From the NCBI GenBank assembly GCA_020723305.1, contig DYJC01000003.1, positions 334,418 to 398,417 on the forward strand: 64,000 nt of DNA, in the 5' to 3' direction. The translations under genes and the position numbers were made by a program. Of the stretch, positions 17,783-25,804 are shown piece by piece; positions within the stretch are counted from its first letter, which is position 1, and each line of letters begins with the position of its first letter. Source of the DNA: Desulfosudis oleivorans (GTDB lineage Bacteria > Desulfobacterota > Desulfobacteria > Desulfobacterales > SURF-7). The notes under the pieces were generated by a model that saw only the letters and a list, made by a program, of their open reading frames with translations, was not told the DNA's origin and did no database searches.

Positions 17783-17841
17783 CATTCCAGGCAGCAGTAG
17801 AATATAGGAACCATTTATTCCAAATGTAAAAATGTAAAGGG
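17783..17841 (-). promoter_or_regulatory. Promoter-operator repeat, copy C (rhuM)
   Basis: Minus strand: -35 TTTACA (17825-17830), 18-base spacer, -10 TATATT (17801-17806). The inverted repeat GGAAC-5-ATTCC (17807-17821, one arm base changed) fills the spacer. Identical in layout to copy A and ~60 bases before the rhuM start. Confidence 0.65.
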
Positions 17842-17944
17842 CGTCCTTTATGTTCCCCATCATGAAAAGTAAATCATAAAATGGATGTCCCCATTATTTC
17901 CACGGCAACCCGATTGGGCCGCTTTTATCCTTTATGATCAGTAT

Positions 17945-18472
17945 TCATTCAGGAATCAAATCAAGAATTTTTTTTCTTAACTGTCTTCTAAAGATTCCTT
18001 TGGAGAGGCAATTTATTATTTGGATGACTCCTGTCAATCCGCGCTGTACTTTTGCTTTATACTCAGGAACTGTTGTTTCGTCTTCATTTTGTCTTGGATG
18101 GACCAAAGAATCCCTAAAATCTTTAAATTCCATAAGCCATGACCAATCAGTACTCGAAAAATTGAAGTCGGGTATAAACTTGTTAATAAGTACCTTCAAT
18201 TTTTCATCTAATTTGTGGTAATCAACTCTTTCTTTGATATCTCCTTTTTTGGGATCAAATATGAGAGATTTGTCATTCAGAAATGCTATTTCATGTGGGG
18301 TAAGACTTTTAGCTTTAGCAAAAGAGTCTGCAATGTAATTTGTAAAGGCTTCGATTGCTCCGGCGGCATAAAAGATAGCGGCTCTGTAATACCGTCTAGC
18401 CTCTCTATCATTTTTAGCATTGCTTGCGATTTCAAAAAATGCGTAGGCGTCTTGAAGATATTCTTCAAACAT
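17945..18472 (-). CDS. HEPN-domain protein, probable RNase
   Basis: 175 residues, all-helical. The catalytic HEPN motif R-x4-H is present as FRDSLVHPR (Arg120, His125), preceded by a helix (residues ~20-50) typical of HEPN domains (YYRAAIFYAAGAIEAFTNYI). HEPN proteins are often metal-independent RNases acting as toxins or abortive-infection effectors. The ATG lies one base after the stop of the upstream DGQHR-like gene, so the two are translationally coupled. This order suggests the partner regulates or delivers the HEPN protein. AT-rich compared with the flanking core genes. An RNase role is inferred from the motif. Confidence 0.7.
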   Translation of the reverse strand: MFEEYLQDAYAFFEIASNAKNDREARRYYRAAIFYAAGAIEAFTNYIADSFAKAKSLTPHEIAFLNDKSLIFDPKKGDIKERVDYHKLDEKLKVLINKFIPDFNFSSTDWSWLMEFKDFRDSLVHPRQNEDETTVPEYKAKVQRGLTGVIQIINCLSKGIFRRQLRKKILDLIPE

Positions 18473-18473
18473 C

Positions 18474-19727
18474 TTAGAGTTTCCCCAAAGCTTTATCTGC
18501 TAGATGCGTGGCTCTTTTAGCTTCATAAGATTGGATAGCTGCATTGGCTAATTGCTTTGTGATTCTTTTTTTAGTAGTCCTTGTAGCTAATACGATGAAA
18601 ACTTCAAGCATTCTTCCTAATTCATTTGGATCACTCCGGGTTCCTAACCCTCGATATGTATCTTTATCAACTCCTTTTAGACGTGCCTCGGAAAGAGCTT
18701 TGGCATTAAGTGGATCGGCTGGGGGAGAAACAGAGTCAGGCAAAGAATAATGATAACTGAGATACTCTCGGTTTTTTTGGAAAAGACCCACAGCATAAGC
18801 CCAACTACCAACTACAGATAAAGATAATGCTTTGCGAGCGAATTCTGCATAACTCTCTTGTTCCCGTTCATTCACCCTCTCTCGTTGTAGCTGGTGCAAT
18901 CGGGCAAATTGCCTCCCCATCTCCAATAAGTTTGCATCTGACCAATTCGCTCGTCCTCGGACTCGATCATAATCTTCATCTATTCCACCTGATTTACAAA
19001 CTATCGGTTGGTGAAAATCTTCATCCGAAGAATCCAACCCTTTGTAGTAATTTACGATAAGGGTTCGCGCTATTCGTACAGTAGGAACCACATGACTTCG
19101 CTTATCAGAAAAATCTTCACCTGATTCAAGTAAACCAACTGCATGACACCAATCTCTAAGTTCGGTACCAAGTAATTGCTCTCGCATTCGATCTATAAGA
19201 TCATTTGGAACTGCGATTGAAGTGTTATTTACCGTGGCTATTTCGACTTTTTGTTCACGAGAAAGACTAAAATATACTCTAATTCCATGAAATGAAGACC
19301 CACTATTGCTTAGGGTGTTTCTAATTGCCTGAATTCGATGTTGCCCTCCGTAGATTTTTAGAGGTTTCTGCTCACGATAAGAGGTATCATACTCTATCAC
19401 CAAATCCTCAAAACTTCGTCCTGCCAAAGCATCTTTTTCCATCAATTTATATGCGGACTTATCCTCGGTAATATCACGATTTAATTTATAAATCTCGTCT
19501 TCATCATCATTGTCCAAACTCGCTTCCAGATCGCATTTTGTAACAAGGGTTTGACCATCAAGATGACAAATAAAGTAATAAGCCCCACTTTTTTTATCGA
19601 AATGCAACACCAACTTGGCCCCAGTCGATATTTCAAAGGGCATAAAATTCTTAAGAAAATCTTCAATTATGCGCATTATTTCGCCACTGGGGTTTAATTG
19701 TGGAGACACTATATAAAAGTCACTCAT
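18474..19727 (-). CDS. DGQHR / DndB-like domain protein
   Basis: 417 residues from ATG 19727, chosen because GGAG lies 8 bases before it (an upstream ATG at 19757 lacks a site). The segment KPLKIYGGQHRIQAIRNTL (residues ~121-139) followed by VYFSLSREQKVEIATVNN resembles the DGQHR motif and following strand of DndB/DpdB-like and ParB-like domains. The C-terminal ~130 residues are helical and basic. DGQHR proteins occur in DNA-modification and phage-defence loci. Forms a two-gene unit with the downstream HEPN gene (1-base gap), and an inverted-repeat operator lies upstream. The motif match is by eye; the first Asp is replaced by Gly. Confidence 0.65.
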   Translation of the reverse strand: MSDFYIVSPQLNPSGEIMRIIEDFLKNFMPFEISTGAKLVLHFDKKSGAYYFICHLDGQTLVTKCDLEASLDNDDEDEIYKLNRDITEDKSAYKLMEKDALAGRSFEDLVIEYDTSYREQKPLKIYGGQHRIQAIRNTLSNSGSSFHGIRVYFSLSREQKVEIATVNNTSIAVPNDLIDRMREQLLGTELRDWCHAVGLLESGEDFSDKRSHVVPTVRIARTLIVNYYKGLDSSDEDFHQPIVCKSGGIDEDYDRVRGRANWSDANLLEMGRQFARLHQLQRERVNEREQESYAEFARKALSLSVVGSWAYAVGLFQKNREYLSYHYSLPDSVSPPADPLNAKALSEARLKGVDKDTYRGLGTRSDPNELGRMLEVFIVLATRTTKKRITKQLANAAIQSYEAKRATHLADKALGKL

Positions 19728-19776
19728 GTAATTTGCTCCAAATGAAGATAGTTTCATAAAAGACTACGGCCCAATC

Positions 19777-19852
19777 ATTATATTATTATCAGGTCAAATA
19801 TTTCCCTGATAAGTCCAAATTAAGGGGGTTTTCGGGCACTTTTCCCCTGATA
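19777..19852 (-). promoter_or_regulatory. Promoter with inverted-repeat operator for the HEPN/DGQHR pair
   Basis: On the minus strand a perfect -10 TATAAT (19777-19782) lies ~50 bases before the start at 19727. Where the -35 should be there is the perfect inverted repeat TTATCAGG-11-CCTGATAA (19786-19812), and a third half-site CCTGATA occurs at 19846-19852. The -35 match itself is poor. This suggests a regulator binding at -35, as in autoregulated toxin-antitoxin operons. Confidence 0.5.
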
Positions 19853-20210
19853 TTAGGTCATTCATTTTTTCGCAATAGATCGATTTAAAAAATTTGAAAT
19901 ATTTTGTTTATAACCATAACCAACTGACAAAACTCAACCCATATAACTATCAAGATTTTCAACAGAATCATTTTATTGATCTTATGTCAACACAAAATGA
20001 TTGAAAATTGCTGGATGAAGTTCTTGAAATCATGCGGTTTCACCATCATTCCCTCCAGACGGAACAAACTTGCTTCAAATGGATTTTTTTTTAATCTCTT
20101 TTCAAAAAACAAGGTCCGGGGTTGATCTTCAATGTAGCCGGGTCATTGTCTCATAAATCCATATTCATTGAAATCGGTGTATTGAATAAGACAGTTTTTA
20201 CCTCCGCGAT
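19853..20210. other. Non-coding AT-rich stretch
   Basis: About 360 bases with no supportable gene. It separates the HEPN/DGQHR pair from the helicase gene. A T9 run (20088-20096) lies within it. Nothing else seen. Confidence 0.4.
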
Positions 20211-23200
20211 CTATTCCCCAGGCCCGGTTTTTTGATAGACCACTTCCAGAACCGGAAGCTCCCATTGATCCGTCCGGATGCGCTCCTGAAAATTTTCTTT
20301 CGGATCATTTCTATCTCGATGCAGCAAGGCAAGGACTCTCACTTCCATGATCCGGTTTAATTTTTCGCGCCATTTTTTTGCTCCTTGGTTGGACATCCTG
20401 GCCACACAGTTTCCCTTGAAATCAAGAATATCCACTCTGGAATTGTTTTGACAAAAAGATACACATTGCCCGGTTTGCAGTTCAGCGAGGTGTTTATGAA
20501 CCGGATGATCCGGCGGAAAGCAGCCGGCAAAGTCCATATAGATTTCATCCAGATCCAGCAGTTCATATTTTGGAACCTCCATATGGCTGGTATCTGTTGT
20601 GCTTTGATACGGCATCGGCATTGCAAAGTTGCCGCTGATCTCTTTTAGAAACGGGTTGTTTGCCTTTCCCTTGATTTTCAACAGGCTGAGGGTTTCTTCA
20701 GCCCGTGTCATGCCGACGTACATGATCCGCCTTTCTTCTTCCTGCTGCGCTTTATCCATGGATTGTTTCCAGTCCCCGTCCAGAATAAACACATGGGGAA
20801 ACTCCATTCCTTTGGCACTGTGGATGGTGCTCATGAATATGCCTTTTCCTACTACTTTTTCCCTTCGTTGTTCCGTGAGGAAATCATGGAAATGGTCGAT
20901 CATCCAGGTGACGGGTTGCAGGCTGTCGCCGGTTTCTTCCTGAAATGCATCCAGATAGGTATGGATCATGTGCCACCAGATATTGGTTTCTTTTTCCCCT
21001 TGAATCTCCTGAAAGCCTTTCTGCAAATCACTGACCCGGCAATTGTCTTTTTCTTTTTCCTTCATCCATTGGAAAGCGGCCCGGATTTCCCGTACACGGT
21101 GAAGGGGAAGGGCTTTATCCAGGGTGGTCTGTAATGGATATCCGGTTTTCTCCAGCACGGAACGGACAGCGGAAAGCGGGGCTTTGGTCCGTGACAGGAT
21201 GGAAAAGTCATCCCATGCCGCTGCCGGATCCAGACTTTTGATCCGGTCGATTTCATTTTTGATATAGTCGGCCTGATGAAACAGGCTGTTGACGGAGATG
21301 ATCCGGACGCGTCCTCTGGATAACGGATCGATCTCTTCCCATCTTCCTCCCGGCAGGCCGGCGGCCCGGTCCTGGTTGATGCGGATGGGATGAATGCCTT
21401 TCATCCGGTCCCGGTTGTTCCGGATCAGGCTGTTGGATGCGGAAATGATATGTCCGCTGGAACGGTAGTTCTCAACCAGGTAGATCACTTTTGCAGGGTA
21501 GTCTTCCTGGAATTGCCGGATAAAGCGGACATTGGCTCCCCTAAAGGTGTAGATATTCTGGTCATCATCCCCGACTGCCAGTATGGTCAGTTGACCATCT
21601 TCCTCTCCAAGGGAACGTCCGGCAATGGCAGATACCAGGTTGTACTGGTCTTCGTCAATGTCCTGGTATTCATCCACCAGGATGTGGCTGTATCCGGCCA
21701 GCAGCCGGTCCCGTGCCTCATCCGGCTCGATGCCGGGAATATCTTTTTCACCTTTCAGCATGGTCACGGCTTCCCGGATCATCTGATCAAAATCGATGCT
21801 GTCTTTTTGGGGAGATTTTGCCATGTCCCGGATCGAGATACCGGCCAGACGCATGGCAGCGCCATGATAGGTGGCGATGGTTACTCCTTTTGCCGCATTC
21901 CCGGCCAGTTTCCGGAGCCGTTTCCGCAGCAGCATGGCCGAGCTGTGATTAAAACAGAGCACCAGAATCCGGCGGGCCGGTATCCGTTCGACCTCCAGCA
22001 GGTAAGCGCAGCGGTGAACGATCACGGTGGTTTTCCCGGAACCCGGCCCGGCAAGAATGAGCATGTTCTCTCCCGGCGGCTTTCCTACAGCCGATATCTG
22101 CACAGGATTCCGGAGGTTCTCTACGATCATGCGGTAGGATTCGGCAGTGGTGGCCTTTTCCAGCAGATCCTTGTCATCCCGGAAGTACCGGTTGATGAAT
22201 TTTATCCGGCCAAGGGTAAAATAGTCCAGCACCAGCTTGATCGCTGTGGCGATTTTTTCAAGTGACAGGGTGGCATAGCGCATCATCACATGAACCTGGA
22301 AACGTTTTTCCAGGTAGTGAACCGCCAGAGGCTTGAAATCCCCTTTGTTGTAATACCTTCCTCTAGCAGTCCTGGCCATGCGGATGGTCATGGCCTGCCG
22401 GAGGACGGCCAGTCCATTCTGAAGGGTGATCACCTTCTGCTCATGAAGGAACATGATGGCCCGTTCAATGGCAGGCAGAATTTTTTTCACTTCCACACTC
22501 AGGGTGATATCCGCCCGGATGGCTGCGGAAAGCTGGTCACTGGTAAAGGAAACCCTTGCTTCACCTGTGGTTTCCATATCGGTTTCCAGCGTGTGATTCC
22601 CCGACATCTGAATCAGCTTCTGCAAGATCACATGGGCGACATTCTGTCTTAGAAAAATGGTTTTCCGGATGGTCTCCCAGGTTCGTTGAAGCCGTATCCG
22701 GTAGTGATTGCGATCCATGTAGCTGAGTTCAAAACTGCCCTGGGATGCGGCAAACCCTTTGCCGTCATAGGATATGCCTTTGATCAACTGCCGCAGGATA
22801 TCCGGATCGGTCTTGTATTCTTCGTTTTGAAGCTTCTGGTTCAGTCGCCGGATGTCCAGATTCACCCAGTTGCCGCTGTCCGCATCCGGGTCTTCTTCCT
22901 GAAGAATAGCGATCATCCGGTTCTCAAGAGCGCAGATATCCTGGAAATGAACGGAGGCCTTGTTTTTCCCTCTGTTCCGGAAAATGGCGGACAAGGTGAT
23001 TCCCTGGTCTATCAACCCGGCATCCGCCATGTCATGCAGGGCCATGATCACGGTCTGTGCAGCGGTCAGCCCTGTCTTTTTTTCCATCTCCTGCAAGGTT
23101 TTCATTTCCGGAAACAGCGCTTCGGCAATGGAATCCGCCCGGATTCCCCGGCTGTCTTCATTGTTGATGATGAACCGCAGGATGTTGAGCCACAGGTTTC

Positions 23201-25445
23201 TGGTATATGGGCTCAGATGAAACTGCTCGATCATTTTTTCCGCCTGTTCAAGGGATTCCACCAGGGGGCTGCCTTGAAAGGCATCGGTCAGGTTTTCATT
23301 ACGTTGCAGGAAACCGGCCCTCTCCAGCCAGGCAACCGCAGCTTTGACTTTGGTATCCCTGAATTCCGGTTTTAGGCTGTGCATGTCGGTCAGATCCTCA
23401 TCCCGGAGCAGTTCATCGCTGGTGACAACAATTTCACCGTTCTGGTTCTGTTTTTTACGCCGCAGAGCGCGAAGAATCCGGGCAATTTCATCCTGTTTGA
23501 TTTCCGAGAGCGCTCCCAGTCCGAACTGCCTGTTGACATCCTGGGAGTCATATAAAAGGATGCACCGGGCAGGCTTCAGATCCCGGCCTGCGCGTCCGGC
23601 TTCCTGAATGTAGTTTTCCAGGGAACCGGGCATTTCGTAATGCAGCACCAGCCGGATGTTTTCCTTGTCGATCCCCATGCCAAACGCATTGGTGGCGCAG
23701 ATGACAGGAATTTGACCGGTCACAAAAGCATCGATGATCTCTGTTTTGACCCCGGCATTCAGTTTGCCGTGAAATGCTTCTGCAAGCAGGCCCTGATGAT
23801 GGAGAAAGTCTCTGATCTCCTCTGTTTTCCCTGTGGTGGCTGCATAGACGATGATGCCTGCGGGTTCATCTGTTTCCTGGAGTTGTTCATGGATGATTTC
23901 ATGGATCTTCTCAAGCTTCCGGGATTCCGGAACCGGGATCACTTCAAAGGAGAGATTTTCCCGTTCCACCCCGCCTGCAAAGAGGTGCAGCTCCTGGTCG
24001 AGCTCTTCCCGGAAATGGGTTTCGATCTCCTCAATGACACTTGTTTTTGCCGTAGCGGTAAAGCAGCAGACCGGCGGCAGGATCTGATTCTGTTCCCTGG
24101 CAAACTCGCGGATAAAGCGGGCGGCATACAGGTAGTCCGGCCTGAAATCGTGCCCCCACTTGGACAGGCAGTGGGCTTCATCAAATACCCAGCATCCGAT
24201 TTCGCGCTGACGCAGAATATTTCGGACACCGGTGCTGCGGAGCTGCTCCGGGGAGATATATAAAATGGCGGTATTGCCCAGTCTGATCCGTTCCAGCACT
24301 TCCCCGCGTTCAGGCGGGGTCTGAAGTCCGGAGATGGATTCGGCAAAAAGAGTCCCGGTTTTTTTGATGAGATTATCCACCTGATCTTTCATCAGGGCCT
24401 GGAGAGGAGAGATCACAACCGTAAGGGTTCCGCGCCGCCAGTATCGGACCAGCGCCGGTAATTGAAAGCAGAGAGATTTTCCGCCGCCCGTGGGCAGAAT
24501 TCCCAGAACCGGCTTGTCACCCATGCAGTCCTGAACAATCGCTTTTTGCAGGCTTTGTCCCTGCTGGTCCAGCGGCTTTTCACGAAATGACGGGTAGCCG
24601 AAAAACCGGGTTAACTGTTTTTCCGGGTCATGGTTCTGCGAACAGTAGTTGCAGTCTGAACGGCCGCAGGGAGTTTCCCGAAGCGACCTGATGGCCTCTG
24701 GTATTCCAATGAACCGGTATCGAACCCAGGGAGGAAGTACCGAGTTTCCGCCGGCCACCTGAAGCCAGGACAGGCAATAGGCCGCAGCCGGACGCCCTTC
24801 AGGATGGGACAGCAGCCGGGGGATTGTTTTCTGAATAGCGCTGCTGCATGCGATTCCTATGGAATGATCCATAAAACATTGCAAGGCTTCTTCTTCCGAA
24901 TGGATCGTTTCCGGTGCGATCATGGAAAAAACAGTTGAAAGCCCTGTTCCAGGGAAGGAGTTGAACAGGCTTTTATGGAAACAGAAACGGTAAAAATCGA
25001 TGAGTGAGGGGTTTTCCGCTGCCATTGCAGCAAAGCTATTCCATTGATCGGCAAAAACAGATGCTGCCAGTCTGGCGTCTTCAACCGGTTTGTTGATGGA
25101 AGAACGGACCAGTTTATAATTCTTGACCAGCCGGTGATATGGATTTTGAGGAAAGGCAAGGGGAGACAGATAAAGCGTATCAATTACAGGCTTCCGTAGA
25201 AGATCAAGCCCTGGTGATGTGGCTTTGAGGATCGGGAAATCATGGCCCAGCAGATTGTGGCCCAGGATAAAATCTGCATTCCGGGCAAGATCATCAAGCT
25301 GCTCCAGTACCACCTTTGAACCGGGATTTCCGGTTTTTTCAAATATGCGATTATTCAAAACAGCGCCGACATGCCGGATTTTTCCTGTGCGTGTCGTTTC
25401 TAGATCCAGCAGCAGTGTTCGATCGATAAAATCGGAAAAGTTCAT
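20211..25445 (-). CDS. Exonuclease-RecQ-UvrD triple-fusion DNA helicase
   Basis: 1744 residues. Residues ~1-160: a DEDD-type 3'-5' exonuclease with LLDLETT, GHNLLGHDFPIL, and later D-rich helices (DTLYLS, EDARLAA). Residues ~300-650: a RecQ-like superfamily 2 helicase (Walker A PTGGGKSLCFQ ~315, DEAHC ~421, QEAGRAGRD ~615). Residues ~1125-1640: a UvrD/Rep superfamily 1 helicase (AGPGSGKTT ~1135, DEYQD ~1258, GDDDQNIYTFRGA, STIHSAKGMEF, MYVGMTRAEE). All motifs look intact. Two engines of different superfamilies plus a nuclease in one chain suggest repair of damaged or invading DNA. Such fusions exist in scattered bacteria and the physiological role is not settled. No good ribosome site; it follows the octanucleotide array. 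Confidence 0.88.
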   Translation of the reverse strand: MNFSDFIDRTLLLDLETTRTGKIRHVGAVLNNRIFEKTGNPGSKVVLEQLDDLARNADFILGHNLLGHDFPILKATSPGLDLLRKPVIDTLYLSPLAFPQNPYHRLVKNYKLVRSSINKPVEDARLAASVFADQWNSFAAMAAENPSLIDFYRFCFHKSLFNSFPGTGLSTVFSMIAPETIHSEEEALQCFMDHSIGIACSSAIQKTIPRLLSHPEGRPAAAYCLSWLQVAGGNSVLPPWVRYRFIGIPEAIRSLRETPCGRSDCNYCSQNHDPEKQLTRFFGYPSFREKPLDQQGQSLQKAIVQDCMGDKPVLGILPTGGGKSLCFQLPALVRYWRRGTLTVVISPLQALMKDQVDNLIKKTGTLFAESISGLQTPPERGEVLERIRLGNTAILYISPEQLRSTGVRNILRQREIGCWVFDEAHCLSKWGHDFRPDYLYAARFIREFAREQNQILPPVCCFTATAKTSVIEEIETHFREELDQELHLFAGGVERENLSFEVIPVPESRKLEKIHEIIHEQLQETDEPAGIIVYAATTGKTEEIRDFLHHQGLLAEAFHGKLNAGVKTEIIDAFVTGQIPVICATNAFGMGIDKENIRLVLHYEMPGSLENYIQEAGRAGRDLKPARCILLYDSQDVNRQFGLGALSEIKQDEIARILRALRRKKQNQNGEIVVTSDELLRDEDLTDMHSLKPEFRDTKVKAAVAWLERAGFLQRNENLTDAFQGSPLVESLEQAEKMIEQFHLSPYTRNLWLNILRFIINNEDSRGIRADSIAEALFPEMKTLQEMEKKTGLTAAQTVIMALHDMADAGLIDQGITLSAIFRNRGKNKASVHFQDICALENRMIAILQEEDPDADSGNWVNLDIRRLNQKLQNEEYKTDPDILRQLIKGISYDGKGFAASQGSFELSYMDRNHYRIRLQRTWETIRKTIFLRQNVAHVILQKLIQMSGNHTLETDMETTGEARVSFTSDQLSAAIRADITLSVEVKKILPAIERAIMFLHEQKVITLQNGLAVLRQAMTIRMARTARGRYYNKGDFKPLAVHYLEKRFQVHVMMRYATLSLEKIATAIKLVLDYFTLGRIKFINRYFRDDKDLLEKATTAESYRMIVENLRNPVQISAVGKPPGENMLILAGPGSGKTTVIVHRCAYLLEVERIPARRILVLCFNHSSAMLLRKRLRKLAGNAAKGVTIATYHGAAMRLAGISIRDMAKSPQKDSIDFDQMIREAVTMLKGEKDIPGIEPDEARDRLLAGYSHILVDEYQDIDEDQYNLVSAIAGRSLGEEDGQLTILAVGDDDQNIYTFRGANVRFIRQFQEDYPAKVIYLVENYRSSGHIISASNSLIRNNRDRMKGIHPIRINQDRAAGLPGGRWEEIDPLSRGRVRIISVNSLFHQADYIKNEIDRIKSLDPAAAWDDFSILSRTKAPLSAVRSVLEKTGYPLQTTLDKALPLHRVREIRAAFQWMKEKEKDNCRVSDLQKGFQEIQGEKETNIWWHMIHTYLDAFQEETGDSLQPVTWMIDHFHDFLTEQRREKVVGKGIFMSTIHSAKGMEFPHVFILDGDWKQSMDKAQQEEERRIMYVGMTRAEETLSLLKIKGKANNPFLKEISGNFAMPMPYQSTTDTSHMEVPKYELLDLDEIYMDFAGCFPPDHPVHKHLAELQTGQCVSFCQNNSRVDILDFKGNCVARMSNQGAKKWREKLNRIMEVRVLALLHRDRNDPKENFQERIRTDQWELPVLEVVYQKTGPGE

Positions 25446-25581
25446 TTTTTTTACAATGTCCGGATCGAATAGATTTTATACCAGTCATAAGGGCTGTTTT
25501 ATCGATGAGTTGACTATATTTTTGCTGCCCATATGTGTCAAGAACTTTTCAAATCCAACAAGTTGGAAATTTTTCCTATCC

Positions 25582-25802
25582 AACCGGCCAACGGGCCAAC
25601 CGGCCAACCGGCCAACCGGCTAACCGGCCAACCGGCCAACGGGCAAACGGGCGAACCGGCCAACCGGCCAACGGGCCAACCGGCCAACCGGCCAACGGGC
25701 CAACCGGCCAACGGGCAAACCGGCCAACCGGCCAACCGGCTAACCGGCCAACGGGCCAACCGGCTAACCGGCCAACGGGCCAACCGGCTAACCGGCCAAC
25801 CG
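25582..25802. repeat. Octanucleotide tandem array, 27 units
   Basis: Twenty-seven perfect-length copies of AAC[C/G]GGC[N] plus a partial unit, with no insertions or deletions. Variation is confined to unit position 4 (C or G) and 8 (C mostly, T, A or G). It lies between the stop of the sigma-54 regulator (25805) and the helicase start (25445), both on the minus strand. Because 8 is not a multiple of 3, all frames run open through it and give spurious TGQPANRP-type peptides. Confidence 0.95.
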
Positions 25803-25804
25803 TT

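Noticed and set aside
13579-17841. The three 60-base repeats as transposon ends
   Set aside because: All three are in the same orientation, are not terminal inverted repeats, bracket no transposase, and fit a promoter better.
22686-23375. 229-codon plus-strand frame inside the helicase gene (and similar long frames at 21390-22265 and 23640-24263)
   Set aside because: Antisense frames to a gene with intact helicase motifs across its length; long because of GC-biased third positions.
25582-25802. CRISPR array
   Set aside because: Units are 8 bases and contiguous without spacers.
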